Positions 6,180 to 6,183 of a stretch of DNA of 6,183 nt are shown here, in pieces. A program made the translations under genes and the position numbers. Source of the stretch: DAOPKN01 sp035391225 (lineage in GTDB: Bacteria; Thermotogota; Thermotogae; MWEM01). The notes beneath the pieces are model-generated. The model was not told the origin of the DNA and made no database searches. It saw nothing but the letters and a program-made list of their open reading frames with translations. Where the stretch lies: assembly GCA_035391225.1 (NCBI GenBank), contig DAOPKN010000100.1:1-6183 (forward strand), given 5' to 3'. The number at the start of each line of letters is the position of its first letter. The first letter of the stretch is position 1.

Positions 6180-6183
6180 GGTT

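Overview
The window holds three protein genes. The first is cut off by the left edge, the other two look complete, and the short intergenic gaps carry recognisable promoters and terminators. I found no tRNA, rRNA, CRISPR array, insertion sequence or phage gene. Moderately high GC, bacterial Shine-Dalgarno sites, TATAAT boxes and intrinsic terminators show that this is a bacterium. A lipobox signal peptide and two multi-domain proteins built from divergent InlB-type B-repeats, FGE/sulfatase-modifying-factor-like domains and a PQQ-type propeller point to cell-envelope or secreted proteins. Such sets are common in environmental and anaerobic bacteria, but the sequence alone does not fix a phylum.

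Layout: (1) Bases 1-2249, plus strand: the 3' part of a large protein with B-repeats, an FGE-like domain and an eight-repeat PQQ-like beta-propeller. It ends at a strong intrinsic terminator (2272-2304). (2) Bases 2410-4392, minus strand, tail-to-tail with gene 1: a complete 660-residue predicted lipoprotein with an FN3-like domain, three B-repeats and a C-terminal FGE-like domain. It has its own probable terminator (2353-2376), a textbook RBS and an extended -10 promoter. (3) Bases 4593-6179, plus strand, divergent from gene 2: a 528-residue 'AAA-ATPase-like' protein with a C-terminal PD-(D/E)XK nuclease-like domain. It also has an extended -10 promoter and a near-consensus RBS that fixes a GTG start.

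Genes 1 and 2 are clearly related: they share B-repeats and a closely similar FGE-like domain, and both lack the cysteine pair of true formylglycine-generating enzymes. I infer that they are envelope-exposed binding or scaffold proteins that arose by duplication and domain shuffling, not sulfatase activators. Gene 3 is a family often found as scattered, multi-copy accessory genes. Nothing visible ties it functionally to genes 1 and 2 beyond the shared divergent promoter region.

The points most worth a second look are a run of nine C exactly at the junction between the FGE-like domain and the propeller in gene 1 (a possible phase-variation switch), a run of eight C between the ATPase and nuclease parts of gene 3, loss of the catalytic cysteines in both FGE-like domains, and matching TGCTATAAT elements on the two divergent promoters. 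No clearly new system is evident.
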